Shown here piece after piece: positions 25,374 to 36,688 of a DNA stretch of 64,000 nucleotides; the stretch's first letter is position 1, and every line of letters starts with the position of its first letter. The stretch comes from Phoenix dactylifera. Its lineage: Eukaryota; Streptophyta; Magnoliopsida; Arecales; Arecaceae. The notes beneath the pieces were generated by a model, which saw only the letters and a program-made list of their open reading frames with translations, was not told where the DNA came from and searched no databases. The stretch spans positions 62,001 to 126,000 of the forward strand of contig NW_024067736.1 in the NCBI RefSeq assembly GCF_009389715.1, given 5' to 3'. Both the position numbers and the translations under genes were made by a program.

Positions 25374-26266
25374 GGGGGTTCTATATACACCCCCCCTATT
25401 GCTAAGGACACCCCCCCCCCCCCCCCCCCAAAAAAACCAAAAAAAAAATATCCAAACTAACCTTTAGTGTAATTACCATATTGCCCTTGAAATTTTCTCA
25501 GTACACCCCCCTTCCTCCTCCTCCGTTTCGTTTTGAAAAGAAAAAAAAAAACACCCCTCAAACCCCCCTTAAACCCCTCGATCCATTTACATCGTTTAGG
25601 CGATCTTTGAAGGAGATTTAAGCCCCATTCGAAGCATGGACAAGCAACTAGTGATTTAGGACGAAGAATCGGCCGCAAAGGTACGTGTTCCACCTTGTTT
25701 CGAAATTTTTTTTTTTTCACGGTTCGTGCTCCGTTCGGCACTGGATCGCCGAACAAAAGGCTTCTGTTCGGCTGAACAGTGCCGAACAGAAGCCTTCTGT
25801 TCGGCAACCCTCAACCGAACTCTTCTGTTCGGCTGCACAGTGCCGAACAGAAGGCTTCTGTCCGGCACTGTGCAGCCGAACAGAAGGGTTCTGTCCGGCT
25901 CTGTGCAGCCGAACAGAATGCCGGCGACGAGAGGGAGAAGGGGGAACGGGGGGTTTTGGGCGTTGGCGAGGTGCTTTGGGCGGAACAGTTCAAAGGGAGA
26001 CGGAGGGGGTTTGGCCGCCGGCGAGGTTTTTTGGGCGGAAGGGAGAAGCCGGCGGGTGTTTTGGAGGGGAAGAGCGGGGTGGGGGGGGGGTTTGGGGGGT
26101 GTAGAGAGCAATTTAGGTGAGGGGGTGGGGAGGGTGGGGGGTAATTTAGAAATTTTTAATTTTTTAGCGGTGTCCTTAGCAAATGGGGGGGGTGTAGAGA
26201 GTATTTAATTTTTTTTTAATTTTTGGGGGTGTCCTGAGCAATAGGGGGGGTGTATATAGAACCACC
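25374..26266. mobile_element. non-autonomous Mutator-like element with palindromic core
   Basis: An 893-bp element. The left end reads GGGGGTTCTATATACACC, then a C7 run, TATTGCT and AGGACACCCCC. The right end is its inverse with only two mismatches in 42 bp. A 9-10 bp direct repeat flanks it. Inside the right end a second diverged copy of the terminal motif (GGTGTCCTTAGCAAA..., about 26170-26200) suggests nested or duplicated ends. The core (25731-25922) is an array of alternating direct and inverted copies of a GCCGAACAGAAG motif, giving many potential hairpins. No transposase is present. The open frames here are on overlapping strands and read only repeats. Confidence 0.8.
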
Positions 26267-26276
26267 CCTTTTGACG
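26267..26276. repeat. target-site duplication, right copy (Mutator-like element)
   Basis: CCTTTTGACG is identical over 10 bp to 25364-25373. Confidence 0.8.
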
Positions 26277-28554
26277 CTGCCCTCCGAACTTGGATCCAGC
26301 AATTTATCCGAGCTTTTAACCTAGAATTACATGAATACCACGAGTCGGTAGCGCAAGGACAGACTCCCTCCATCCGTGGGGCCAATTAGAAGTTCCGGAT
26401 CAATCGTATCGAGATGTTTAAGGGTTTAATCCTCTTTAATGGACCCCATTTATATAATTGGGAGGAAATCGAGGCTATAATTGAATGGAACGGTTGTCCC
26501 ATTGTGATCCACGTCGGCGTTTGCCAACCTTTCCACCTCATTTGGCCCCCTAAGCTTTAGACCGACGGACAAAGGCGGCGGAGGGGACCTAAGGCTTAAT
26601 TAGCAGATTAAATAAGGACCGAATGTATGTCAATGAAATAATGATATGGAGTAGAAGAGGTTTAAGTACTGGTCCTACTGCGGTCCTTGAACTGGACTTG
26701 CTTCCCAGGAGTCTCGTTCTCAAGAGTACTGAGCCTTTCTTTTTTGCATTAGAGGCCATCAGCCATCTGACTTGCCCTTATTATGAAAGCGAAAGCCTAC
26801 ACTAGTTTAAGATAGGTTTTTGCTTTTTGCTTTAGTGGATAGGCGGCCCGATGCCCGTATTCTAGTTAGTTGGTAGAGGAAGATTCGAGCTACTTAATAG
26901 GCTTTCGTTGTTGGCTCCCCGAATTTGAAAATTCAGCCCTATCATCTTATACTAGAGTATAGTATTTTTTTCTCTATCTAAATTATTGAGGCCTCAAACT
27001 CATCCGCTTATAAATTCTTTTGTGGATTGTAGTGGATGGGTGTAGTAGAAAGATTGCTCTCAACAAGGTATAAGGACTCATCTAGTTTGCCAATAAAAAG
27101 AAAAAAAAATATGGTCAACAAAAAAAATAAAAAAATTATTTAATTAATATTTTTAAAAAATAAGAATTTAAAAAATAGATTTTTATATTTTATGGAAAAA
27201 AATTATGGAGGATATAAAAAAGTTACTTTTCTATTAGTTGAAAATTGAGATTTTTTTTTTCAAAAATATCCATAAGCCATCAAAATTCATGGATAATATA
27301 TTTGTTTATTAAAAGTATAATAAGTATTTCATATAACTTTCTTGGAAAAGTAGGTGCTTAACCAAATATAAACCACTCTGAAATATCACTTTTTCATGAT
27401 CAACCAAACATGTCAAAACTATTTTTTCATGCATTATATTTCAGAAATAAACTTTCCAGAAAAAATATTTCAGTGTTTTTTTTTTTTTTTTTGTGGAGTA
27501 TCAAACGAGTCCTAAAGATCAAAGTTAGAAATTTGAAACAATCTCTCATAAAGAAATAAGATTGCTTGTCTTTGATTCATTCCACATCTTAAAAATGACA
27601 GGAATTTCGAGCATTGGACCATCCTTTTTGGTCTCAATCGCAAACCATTGGTCTGAGTACGGACTTTGCCACCGAACTACCTCACTGCCATCCATGATCC
27701 GTTGAAATGGATCTCACAAATAAATGAACAGAGTACGCTTTGATTAATTTCCTACCCCGTTCAATCACCCATCAAAGCTGACGACTCTTGACTAAGCTAT
27801 CTCGCATCCCTCTCCTTGAGCGAGAGACCATGATTTCCTACTATGGTTGTGGTTAATCATTAAAAACTTATTGATTAGTTATAGTGGTTTAATTATAAAT
27901 AAGATAGGATGGAGCAGAATAAGGAGTATCCAAATTCTTTCTCAGTCTCAAATCATATTTCCTTTGATCACCTCTGTTTTTCCTCCACTTTTTCTTTTCT
28001 TTTTTTTTTTTTTGTTTTTCTGGGACAATCTTTTCATCACAGGTGTGCCCCTCATAATAAGCCGTTGAATGTGTGGACTTGGTTACTTATAATCAAAATC
28101 GAGTCTAGTAATTTAATTATACTTTTATTTTACCAAAACACTTTCTATTGTGAGGAATGATTTATTAGAAAATTCCAATATTTATGTGGAATACTCTTGT
28201 TACTTTTCAATCTAGCTACTTATATATATGCCTATCCAAAAAGGGTGTAGAAGGGTAAAAGAAAACAGATTGCAAACGTGGGCCAATCCCAGGAGTCACC
28301 ACCCCACCTGTAAATAAGTTGAGAGCGTGACATGTACATGTTGCATTAGCATTGTGATTGGTAATTATAGGTACTTCTATTGCAGATTTGATTTATGTGA
28401 GGTTCTTTTCATAATTTAGATTTTATTTAAGTACTTTTAATCTCTTAACTTTTATTTTTTGGGTGTGGTCATGGTAGAGGCAGCTCTGTTAATGTTAGGC
28501 TAAGAGGAATCTAATGTTAGTGTAGGTCAAGATAAGATTGCTATATGAATAAGG
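26277..28554. other. intergenic, no gene seen
   Basis: Mostly AT-rich. The 27130-27510 part has scattered inverted segments (for example around AACCAAA... and TTTCCAGAAA) of the kind left by old MITEs, but no ends can be set. T-runs occur at 27477-27492 and near 28001-28013. Confidence 0.45.
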
Positions 28555-28990
28555 TGTTAGGAGTGATCCTACGTTTGTAACAACTCAGGATCTCATATAA
28601 AATGGCTAGCTGAAAGATATTATTTGGATTTTTTAATTCTGTATAATACATTTCGGCTAGCTATTTTGGATAAAATCTTGAGTTATTACAAATTGTATTA
28701 AAGCGGACCTAGCCAGTAACCTATGTGGACCAGGAGATACTGTAGCACGGATCCATCGGAGCTGATTACGGGCTAATCGTGGTGTTTGTGATTAAATTTG
28801 AATAGATTTGAATTCTTAGCCTGATGAGGACGTCAGAACTTGAACGAGAGGAGTATGTGAGGATTCGTGCGAGCGTGTGTTTAGTTCCAGATCGGTTATT
28901 TGCTGAATAGATCTTGAATATTTATACAAGATCAAAGAACCTAAACAATATTTTCTAACTAGCCTTTTTGAATGAGATTTTAGAGACTAA
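28555..28990 (+). mobile_element. TRIM-type LTR element, copy B (diverged relative of copy A)
   Basis: The internal part matches copy A: a primer-binding-like TGTATTAAAGCGGACC near 28693, then GATTAAATTTGAATAGATTTGAATTC and TTAGCCTGATGA. The right terminal segment starts TGTGAGGATTCGTGCGAG at 28856. The left terminal segment (28555-28690) ends TTATTACA like copy A, but its 5' half differs from the right one. This suggests rearrangement or a mixed origin. No coding capacity. Confidence 0.5.
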
Positions 28991-29439
28991 ATATATGCTC
29001 GCATGGTTCTTATAGCATCAAGCCCAAAAGGCCCATGTACAAAGAAAGGCAGTGGGCAACGAATCATGAAGGGTCTCTTTAAATCCTCTTGAATCTTGAT
29101 GGATAGATAAAAGTCGTTGTTCCTGAAAGATGCACCTCCCCTCGCGTCCTTCTGTTTGAGTATACGTCGAGAGAAAGAGACAAGGCATCCATTCAGCCAG
29201 TTGTACCTATAGATCTTAAGTTACAATACAAAGAAAGTAATAGCTTTAGGGCCAAATGAAAGCTACGGTTTGTCAAATAGAAAAAAACCATGATTAATAA
29301 ACCTCACCAAAAAAGATCAAGTATGATGGGGGCATCAATAAAAGCAGAGAGAGGAAAATAAAATATGTATACGAATATTTTTGTCCATAGAGTTGCGAGA
29401 AACAATTGCCCCTCTTTTTTTATTTATTTATTTTAATTA

Positions 29440-29545
29440 AAGCATATATTTTATACAATATGTATACAAATATATTTAATAAAATTAGAAAATAAAAGAT
29501 TATAGAGTGCCCGGGGCAACTCCCCCCTCTCTGCCCCATATGGTA
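29440..29545 (+). repeat. dispersed repeat, copy 1
   Basis: This segment resembles the reverse complement of 40012-40100 (copy 2). Shared blocks include AATAAAAT-AGAAAATAAAAG, GAGTGCCCG and GGCAACTCCCCC, and both copies end near a CATAT. It is probably one terminus of a transposon family whose other end I cannot place. Confidence 0.5.
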
Positions 29546-31437
29546 CTTCCAAAATAATTGGCCATATAAGCAGCCATCCAATCTACAGCCCCATGAGGCC
29601 CTCTAAATATATACCTGACCTGAAAGGCCCCTCTATTCCTAGTGCCTCTCTCTATTTGGTAGACCAAATGTCCCTACTACTTCCACTTCTAATTTACCAA
29701 CCAATGGAGAAAAAAATACTTTCTACGACCATATAATTGGAGCCTTGGTATGAAAAAGATCTCTGCTCGCATGATGCGTGAGTGAGGTGAAATATGATGA
29801 TTTCTCTCGAAGTGATGAGTGAGAATGGTCTGTCGATTTATCAGCATGGATTGCGTCATTAGTTACAGCTGCCAGCCCTACCCAATACTATCTAATCTAG
29901 CATGCGCCAATCTATTTTCTTTTTTTCTTTTTTTTTACACTCTTAAATCTAGCAGTATATAATATTCTCAGATGCATTGCTAGAGCTCATAAAATGAGCA
30001 AGTAAACAGTAGCAAACATGAGATGATAACCACTGCAGGGGAATTTAGCACATCAATGCCTTCACCGTGTTTACAGAAATGTTCAGAATAATAGCAGACT
30101 TGATTCATATTAGCCATAGTTACTAAGTTATGTCAACATGATTACCATTTTTAATATATTTCGAATTTGAATTTGAATTTCAAACACCAGCCTGACTTGA
30201 TTCATGCAATCATGAGATATGCCAACATGATTGCCATTTTTGGTGATATTTAGATTTGAAATGCGCCAAAAATGATAATTATATTGGCACATCTTATGAT
30301 TATGACTAGCATGAATCAAGTCTACCATCACAGAACAGTTTCTCATGATTTATTTGGCTTAGGAACACATTTTCCTTGCAAGTAAACCATTTTGCATCTT
30401 TCATCGCCTTTTTCTTTTTTTTTTTCTCCTTTTTTCAAGGCAATGATTCGGGATAATTTATTATGATTTGTATAGCATAGAGAAGGCGTCTATTGGTTTA
30501 GTCGGTTAAGTCATTAAAACTATCTGGGTTTGAGTTCCATTCTCATCCTCATCTGCGGCAGCCCAACGTTTCCTGCCAAAGCCTACTCTAAGAGATGAGG
30601 GATTTGAACAACAGAGAATTTTGCCCATCTAAAATACTTTCGTCAAAGATAAGGAAACAGAAAAAAGTTAGAACAAAGCTGCTTAAATGCAATGAAATGA
30701 AAGAAAAAAAAACAAACAACTGTGGAAAACAGAAACAAAGAAAGAAAAGAATTGTCCAAAAATAAGGTTACTCTAGAGCTTGTTTGCTGATTCCAGATTG
30801 TGCTTTTGGATTCTCTAATCATCCAGTGGTGTGCTCGGCATAAAATTTTAGATTTGTCAAGCAGTCTACAATAAGACAAGTCATGTGAAGAAACCTAACA
30901 CCGGTAAACCAAAACGACTGACAAATATATGATGATGATGTATAACATAAAGCCATAATCTTTTTCCAGGAGGCAGCAAAATTCCGGATGACAAAGCTCA
31001 CACCATCAGAATGGCTTGAATCAACCAATTACTGCATCATGAAGCAAGAAGTTGGTGGAATGCTTAACATCATCCAAAGCAAGAAGAATGCTTAAGAGAT
31101 GGCTCTCTAAAATTGAATAGCTTAAGCAACAATAATATGATGTCAGGGTGACCCATCACTGTTGTGGCTAGAATAAGAAAAATTCCAATAAAACATAGTT
31201 CTTGTGGGAACCGGCAGCAGAGCTTGAGCAAAAGATAGATGGGTTTGTCTCCAGATATCATGAACATAGCCAACGTTCAAGATAAAGGAGATGTCTATCC
31301 GTCCTTTGACATGCCCATCAGCAATAGAGATGGAAGAACACATGCTGGTATCACTGGCATTTGCTTATTTTCAACACCATCTATCCATCCTTTCACATTC
31401 CTACCAACAATGGTAGATGGCAGAACAAACTCTAGCA
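29546..31437. other. intergenic, no gene seen
   Basis: AT-rich spacer without recognisable coding sequence. At 30480-30560 there is a SINE-like segment, listed separately. Confidence 0.45.
30480..30620 (+). mobile_element. candidate tRNA-derived SINE fragment
   Basis: GGTTTAGTCGGTTAAGTC resembles an RNA polymerase III A box. About 25 bases later GGGTTTGAGTTCC resembles a B box. Spacing and order fit a tRNA-derived SINE head. The tail is unclear and the boxes are imperfect, so this is tentative. Confidence 0.3.
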
Positions 31438-31600
31438 TCTTTTTTTTTTTTTTTTTTTGGGTAGAAACGGCTACTCATTTCATATAAATCTAATATGAGT
31501 ACAACCTGCCAAATTACGGAAAAGTAGCAAAAACAAAGGAGGAAGAACGTCTGAAGCAATCTCTAGCATCATTTGACATTTGCTTAGATCCAATACAAGG
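31438..31600 (-). mobile_element. LINE 3' end (minus strand)
   Basis: A T-run at about 31440-31458 is followed on the + strand by GGGTAGAAACGGCTACTCAT, which is the reverse of the common plant L1 tail ATGAGTAGCCGTTTCTACCC-poly(A). Only the 3' UTR seems to be present. A second T-run with different flank lies near 31638-31652. Confidence 0.45.
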
Positions 31601-34600
31601 TATTCTAGGTACATAAAAAGCAATCTCTTTGTTCTTCTTTTTTTTTTTTTTGGAAGAGCAACCTGCGTATAAGCATCTAGGCTCAAATACTTGGGGATAC
31701 ACAATCCTTACTAGAACCTACAACCTTTTGTTACTGAGTAGAGGGATGTGATTGCTATGCAAAGCCCCCATTAGTCAATCAAACTGAAAGACTAGAGATC
31801 TAAACAAGTTATGACTTTGTGTTCCTTTGGTGGTTGTACCCTTTGGCTTACAGAGGTCCAGGGTTTGGGTCTTGAAGTGGTGTTATCTGCAAGATTTTGA
31901 CATATATACAGGTGGGACTTGCACCTCTCCCGGTAGTCATATACGGGTGGGACTCCCCCCCTCCAAAATAGAAAAATAGAAATTAAAAAAAAATCCAATT
32001 GTTTCACTGGAGAGAAAAAGGCTGCTCACATTATTCTATTCAACCAAGTCCTGTTTAAAGGAGACGATATTATGATAAAAATTAAACCCTGGAAAAAAAA
32101 ACATCTCCAACCCATAATCCTGATGATACAGAAATTTCAGGACATCTTATAAACTAATAATTGCATCCATTTGTATGGTTGCAGTTGGAAATTGCAATTT
32201 CAACAAAATGACAACCACCTGCACAACAATAAACTTTAGTGAGTATAATAGTGTTTCGGCATCCAAAGCAACTGAATACTGTCACTTTTCAGACAATTCA
32301 AACAGCAAGAAGTTTAAGTACTGAAGATCTATTGCAACGAATTCTGCATAGAGAATCCATCCTACTGTTGTTTTAATAGTGCCAGAAAAGTCTGTCAAAG
32401 TTATTAAACCATGAGGTCCAGAAGGCAGAAAACCTCTCAGTGCATCTAAAAGAAACAGCTTAGATCCCCCCAAAAAAGAAGAAAAACTCCCCCAGTTAAA
32501 AGAAGAAGAGGAAGAAAAACAAGAAGAAGAATCTGTAGTAAGGCCACGTGGTTGGCACATTGCCAGCATCTAAGAATGCTTTTGTAGACTGTTACATCCA
32601 GAGGTAGTCTAATTATACTTAGCAGCTTAGATTTATTCTAGCTAGAGCTGTTTATTACAGCAAAGCACCTTAAGTAAATCAAATCAACACAGGAAGTCTC
32701 AGATTATAATTCTTCCATGAGGTTGCAAGATTCTGGTCGATCAGGGCATGCTCTCGCCAGCAACACCATTTGCACCAGCCAGCCATCACATCATGCACAT
32801 GGAAGTAGCTGGAGGGCCTAACATCATCCAAAGCACAAGGTGAATACCAGATGGACTCCAGTGGTCATAGGCAAACACCATTGTGGAACAAATATGTCAG
32901 AGATCAAATCCTTGATCTTGAATCATATGGGAAAGATCAGAGAGAAGATGCAGAAATGATCCTCTCATAATCATCAAAACAGAAAGACCAAAGCAATATA
33001 AGAGATGTCTATTTGCTGAGAGGAAACTCCTTCTGATGGTAATGTGATGGCATGGTTAGGTCCCAGTCCACTTGACCAGCCCGACCTAGATGCTGGACCC
33101 ATACATGTGTCACACACGATGAGCAGTAGTAGATTTCCGATAGAAGTCTGCTACCAGATTTGGGGCGTGACATATAATGTTTACAATCCTCTCCGCTACA
33201 TATTGCAGACCTTGAGGAAGAGACTCCAGCGCCTGAGTTTGACTCCACTTTAGCATTATCCTTAGAGTGCCCTTGGCCTCTTTTAAAAGATTAAGTCTTA
33301 GTGTTTTCCTCAAAAAAGGAATTAGAAAAAAAAGATTGTCCTCAAGGCTCCTTAACAATAACAACTCTTCAAAACCCAAACCAGCTATTATGTGCACAGC
33401 AAGTCACTAGCGCAATCCAACTCTAGTACTCGTCATAAGGGCAGATTTTTTGCATCCCCAAAAATCCTCTCAAACTCCTCAGCTACAATATCTTAGCTGT
33501 TGCACCATTGCAACATAAAATGGTAATGGGATTTTAGGAATCCAAATAAATTCGAATAAAAGGTGCTTTAATTTTCTGGATATAAAACTAGAAACCTTGT
33601 TTTTCAATATTGATGATTTCTATTCTAGTGACGCTTAATGGTGATGGAAAGAATATATGCCATATTCTCATTTGAGAAACCTATTTTCATATACTTGACC
33701 TCGATAAAAATCTCACAAGACATCAAGAAACCAGCTCTACTCTACCCAATGTATTGCATCACAAAACTTCCCCTCCAAAGGTAATTAAATGATAAATGGG
33801 AACCTCAAAGTCTCTCTGGAACTCAAGCCTTTAAGCCATTTTCAAATCGAACAGCACGCCTTCTCATCATGTGTCAGCTTTATGTAGCCTCCCTTGTCTT
33901 CTATGAGCATCAAGCCTGGAGTTCCAACAGTCCTCATCTTTGATTACAGGGTCAGAAGCAAGAAATTGAATGCCTTCTTCCCACAGATTTTCAAGAACTA
34001 CCACTAAGGGGATTGTGCCTTATGATGCTATCGTAAAGAGGACAGGTCCAAGGATGCAAGATCTAACCAGAGTAACCTTGCAGTAGAAAAAAAGAAATCT
34101 CTACATAAAAGTTATGAACCATGCTGTCAATAGGTCAAGCATAGAATTTATCTGCATTACATCCAGTTGCACAAAATCAAGGATCATGGAAGTACCATCC
34201 AAATGCAAGAGAGTTGGTCTCAGTCCCCTTGCTAAACCATCATGTTGTTGATGGGATATTCCATGCTTAATGGATTTTTCTTGTGCTTTCTTACTGATGC
34301 TAATTGAACTATACCAAGCAACAGCGAAAAGACAGACTCCACATAAACCTTTTCCAACAAAGTGTTTACAAATACGTATATACAATACAATATCTCCACC
34401 CATGGTTATACAGGAACTCTGTATTAAACGTTATCATCATAACTAACAAATCAAATTTTCCTTTTTATCAACATTGCAATCACACTGAGAAATCATATCC
34501 AACCCTGTTGGAAAAACAGTCCTTTTCCACTACTTGCGCCTATTAATTGTTAGATCCTAAAGATATGGGTGGAAGCAGAAATGCGTAACTTGTATAAATG

Positions 34601-34980
34601 GGATGCATGTATCTTCCACAATGACCAATAGAACTGCATAAAATTATAATCAGAACTGGTGCGAAAATAATAACTTTTCCATATAATGTGATACAGGTGC
34701 TGTATCGTCATTAGCAAACCTATGAAGTATAAAGCATTCCAGAGTTTTCCAAAACAATCATCACATTCATCCGTTCAATCCCTGAAATCAGAGACGGATA
34801 TAGAGATCTTAAATTCGGAAAAAAGAAAAAAAAAAGCACAATTTTCGCAAAATACAGAGATAGATTAGGGTTGCATCCAAATCCCGCTATCAAATTACAC
34901 AACCTTTGATTTAATCAACCCCAAATCCCCAATACTCCCATCATCACAGAAGAAAAATAGAGAGAGAAAGAAGGCGAAAC
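31601..34980. other. intergenic, or 3' region of the ESSS gene
   Basis: No coding sequence is recognised. A good GT donor (CCCG|GTAAAGG) lies at about 34989-34986 on the minus strand, just downstream of the ESSS stop. The ESSS transcript may therefore have a spliced 3' UTR extending into this region. 33050-33260 resembles a degraded repeat. Confidence 0.4.
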
Positions 34981-35020
34981 CTTTACCGGGACAGACCGAG
35001 GGAGGCGATCGGGCCCGCGA

Positions 35021-35371
35021 TCACTCATCGGAGGCGACCTGCTGTTGCTGGAGGCGCTCGAGGGCCTTCTGGTGGGCCCAGGTCTCGAGGGTGAGGTCGG
35101 GCTTGGCGTTTAGGCCGACGCCGAGGATGATGATGGTGAGGAAAGAGGTGATGTAGCAAGGGAGTTCCCAGTCCTCCCACTTCCGCGACTCACCCGGCGG
35201 CGGCGGCGTCCGGTTGAAGAGGTACCCGTTCGGCCGCTCCTGCGTCCCCGGGCTCGTCCACCGCCCCGCCCCCTCGCCGCCACCGCCTCCCCTCGTGCGC
35301 ACCGCCGCCCTCACTCGGCTCCTCAGCATGCCGGCCGCCGCAGCGATCGCTTTGGACGGAGGTGGAGACAT
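35021..35371 (-). CDS. mitochondrial complex I ESSS subunit (NDUFB11-like)
   Basis: A single-exon coding sequence for a small inner-membrane accessory subunit of NADH:ubiquinone oxidoreductase. The C-terminal two thirds are diagnostic: RPNGYLFNRTPPPPGESRKW, EDWELPCYITSFLTIIILG (a single membrane span), then GLNAKPDLTLETWAHQKALE. The N-terminus (MLRSRVRAAVRTRGGGGG...) is Arg- and Gly-rich and fits a mitochondrial presequence. I chose the Met at 35371 (116 aa), matching the roughly 110-115 aa I expect. The frame stays open upstream to a Met at 35416, and a later Met at 35329 is also possible. The gene lies between the gar2-related and GH28 genes on the same strand, as I recall for Arabidopsis At2g42310/At3g57785. 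The first half is GC-rich. Confidence 0.88.
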   Translation of the reverse strand: MSPPPSKAIAAAAGMLRSRVRAAVRTRGGGGGEGAGRWTSPGTQERPNGYLFNRTPPPPGESRKWEDWELPCYITSFLTIIILGVGLNAKPDLTLETWAHQKALERLQQQQVASDE

Positions 35372-35639
35372 CTCGGATCGGATGCGATGGTTTGCCGGAG
35401 TTAGCGACCAGAGCAAGAGCGAGAAACAAAGCGTAAAGCCCTTTGAACGCTGGGATAGATGGCCTTCAGCTTCAGGTTCCTATCACCAAAATGGTGAGTT
35501 AACCGTATGGTGGCTCGGTGAGTAAGCTACTAAGCTTGAATAAACGCACAGAGTCAAGGCGTGGATTGCTGTGGTTACTGATGGCTGTTGTGACCTGTGA
35601 CATTATTATATAATATCTATATACTTCTATATATATTAC

Positions 35640-35664
35640 ATAATATTTATACACTTCCATACAT

Positions 35665-35730
<66 letters not shown>
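35640..35730. repeat. (AT)n microsatellite
   Basis: A long uninterrupted AT dinucleotide tract (core about 35671-35726) between the ESSS and GH28 genes. It is translated as a Tyr-Ile repeat in one frame, which is not a protein. Confidence 0.9.
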
Positions 35731-36688
35731 CAATTTGTAGATATTGAGGTTGGGCGGCTTCTCAAGATAAGCAATGAAGGTTCCAAGTAATTTGCAATAT
35801 AATAGGTCCCATTATTTAATATCCCAACATCGCTTGATCTATCTGGAACCTGAGCTTCGGCTGAACTGGAGGGATGGGTACTGGATAGAGTCAGTGGAGT
35901 ATGATTTAATGGTTTGAAAGGATTTATATCTAAGCACAATTTGGAGCATTTGAGGTTTGAATCATGACTTATAAGATGTTTGCAGGTGAATTAGCATTGC
36001 ACATAGCTTGATAGTAATTTAGCAAGCCTGTATTAGGAAAAGAAAGAAAGTTTAAGTTGAATTAGATCCAACATTAGGACTAAGACAATTCATGCATCTA
36101 GATCTACTTGTGAAGTAGCAGGTAACATGGGGACAAGATCAATTTTCACAGTTTAGTGATGATTGAGACCTTTTAGACATTAGTAGCATCACAAAATTAG
36201 TGGCATGATTCCAATAGCTTTGTAGATAGAAGTTTCACATAAATAACTTGTTTATACTTTATATTTCATGTTGTTTGTTATGATATAAGATTATCATATC
36301 TATATTAGCAAATCACTTGTATAATCTGCACCAATATTCAAAATTAAATATAAAAATAAAATAATTTAAAATATAAATATGAAAGAAGCTGAAAGCAAAT
36401 CAAAGAATCTTTTTATAGAAACAGTACAAATGAAACATCTAAAGGAAAAATGGGACATTATTTCATGGACGCATATGATCCCATCAAGGATCTATAGTTA
36501 CTTAGCATTCATATAAGTTGCACAGGGTCAGCATCAACGTTACATTGCAGCTAAATCGCGTGCAGGGAGAAACAAAGAAACGAAGCATGCTCAATCGGGA
36601 GAGAAAATTATTACCACCAATCATGAGCAAATGGTAATAAATAAAAAGAGTCAAATTGAAATCCTTTGAGACCATTTTTTTTTTTTTG
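35731..36688. other. intergenic, includes the GH28 3' flank
   Basis: AT-rich, no coding sequence seen. The last 200-300 bases before 36689 are the likely 3' UTR of the GH28-like gene. Confidence 0.5.

Noticed and set aside
25656-26208. Several overlapping 110-160 codon open frames on both strands
   Set aside because: They read the palindromic repeat of the Mutator-like element (LFGTVQPNR- or AEQKxSVRL-type repeats) in several frames at once; no protein family fits.
35499-35939. A 146-codon minus-strand frame with Tyr-Ile repeats
   Set aside because: Translation of the (AT)n microsatellite.
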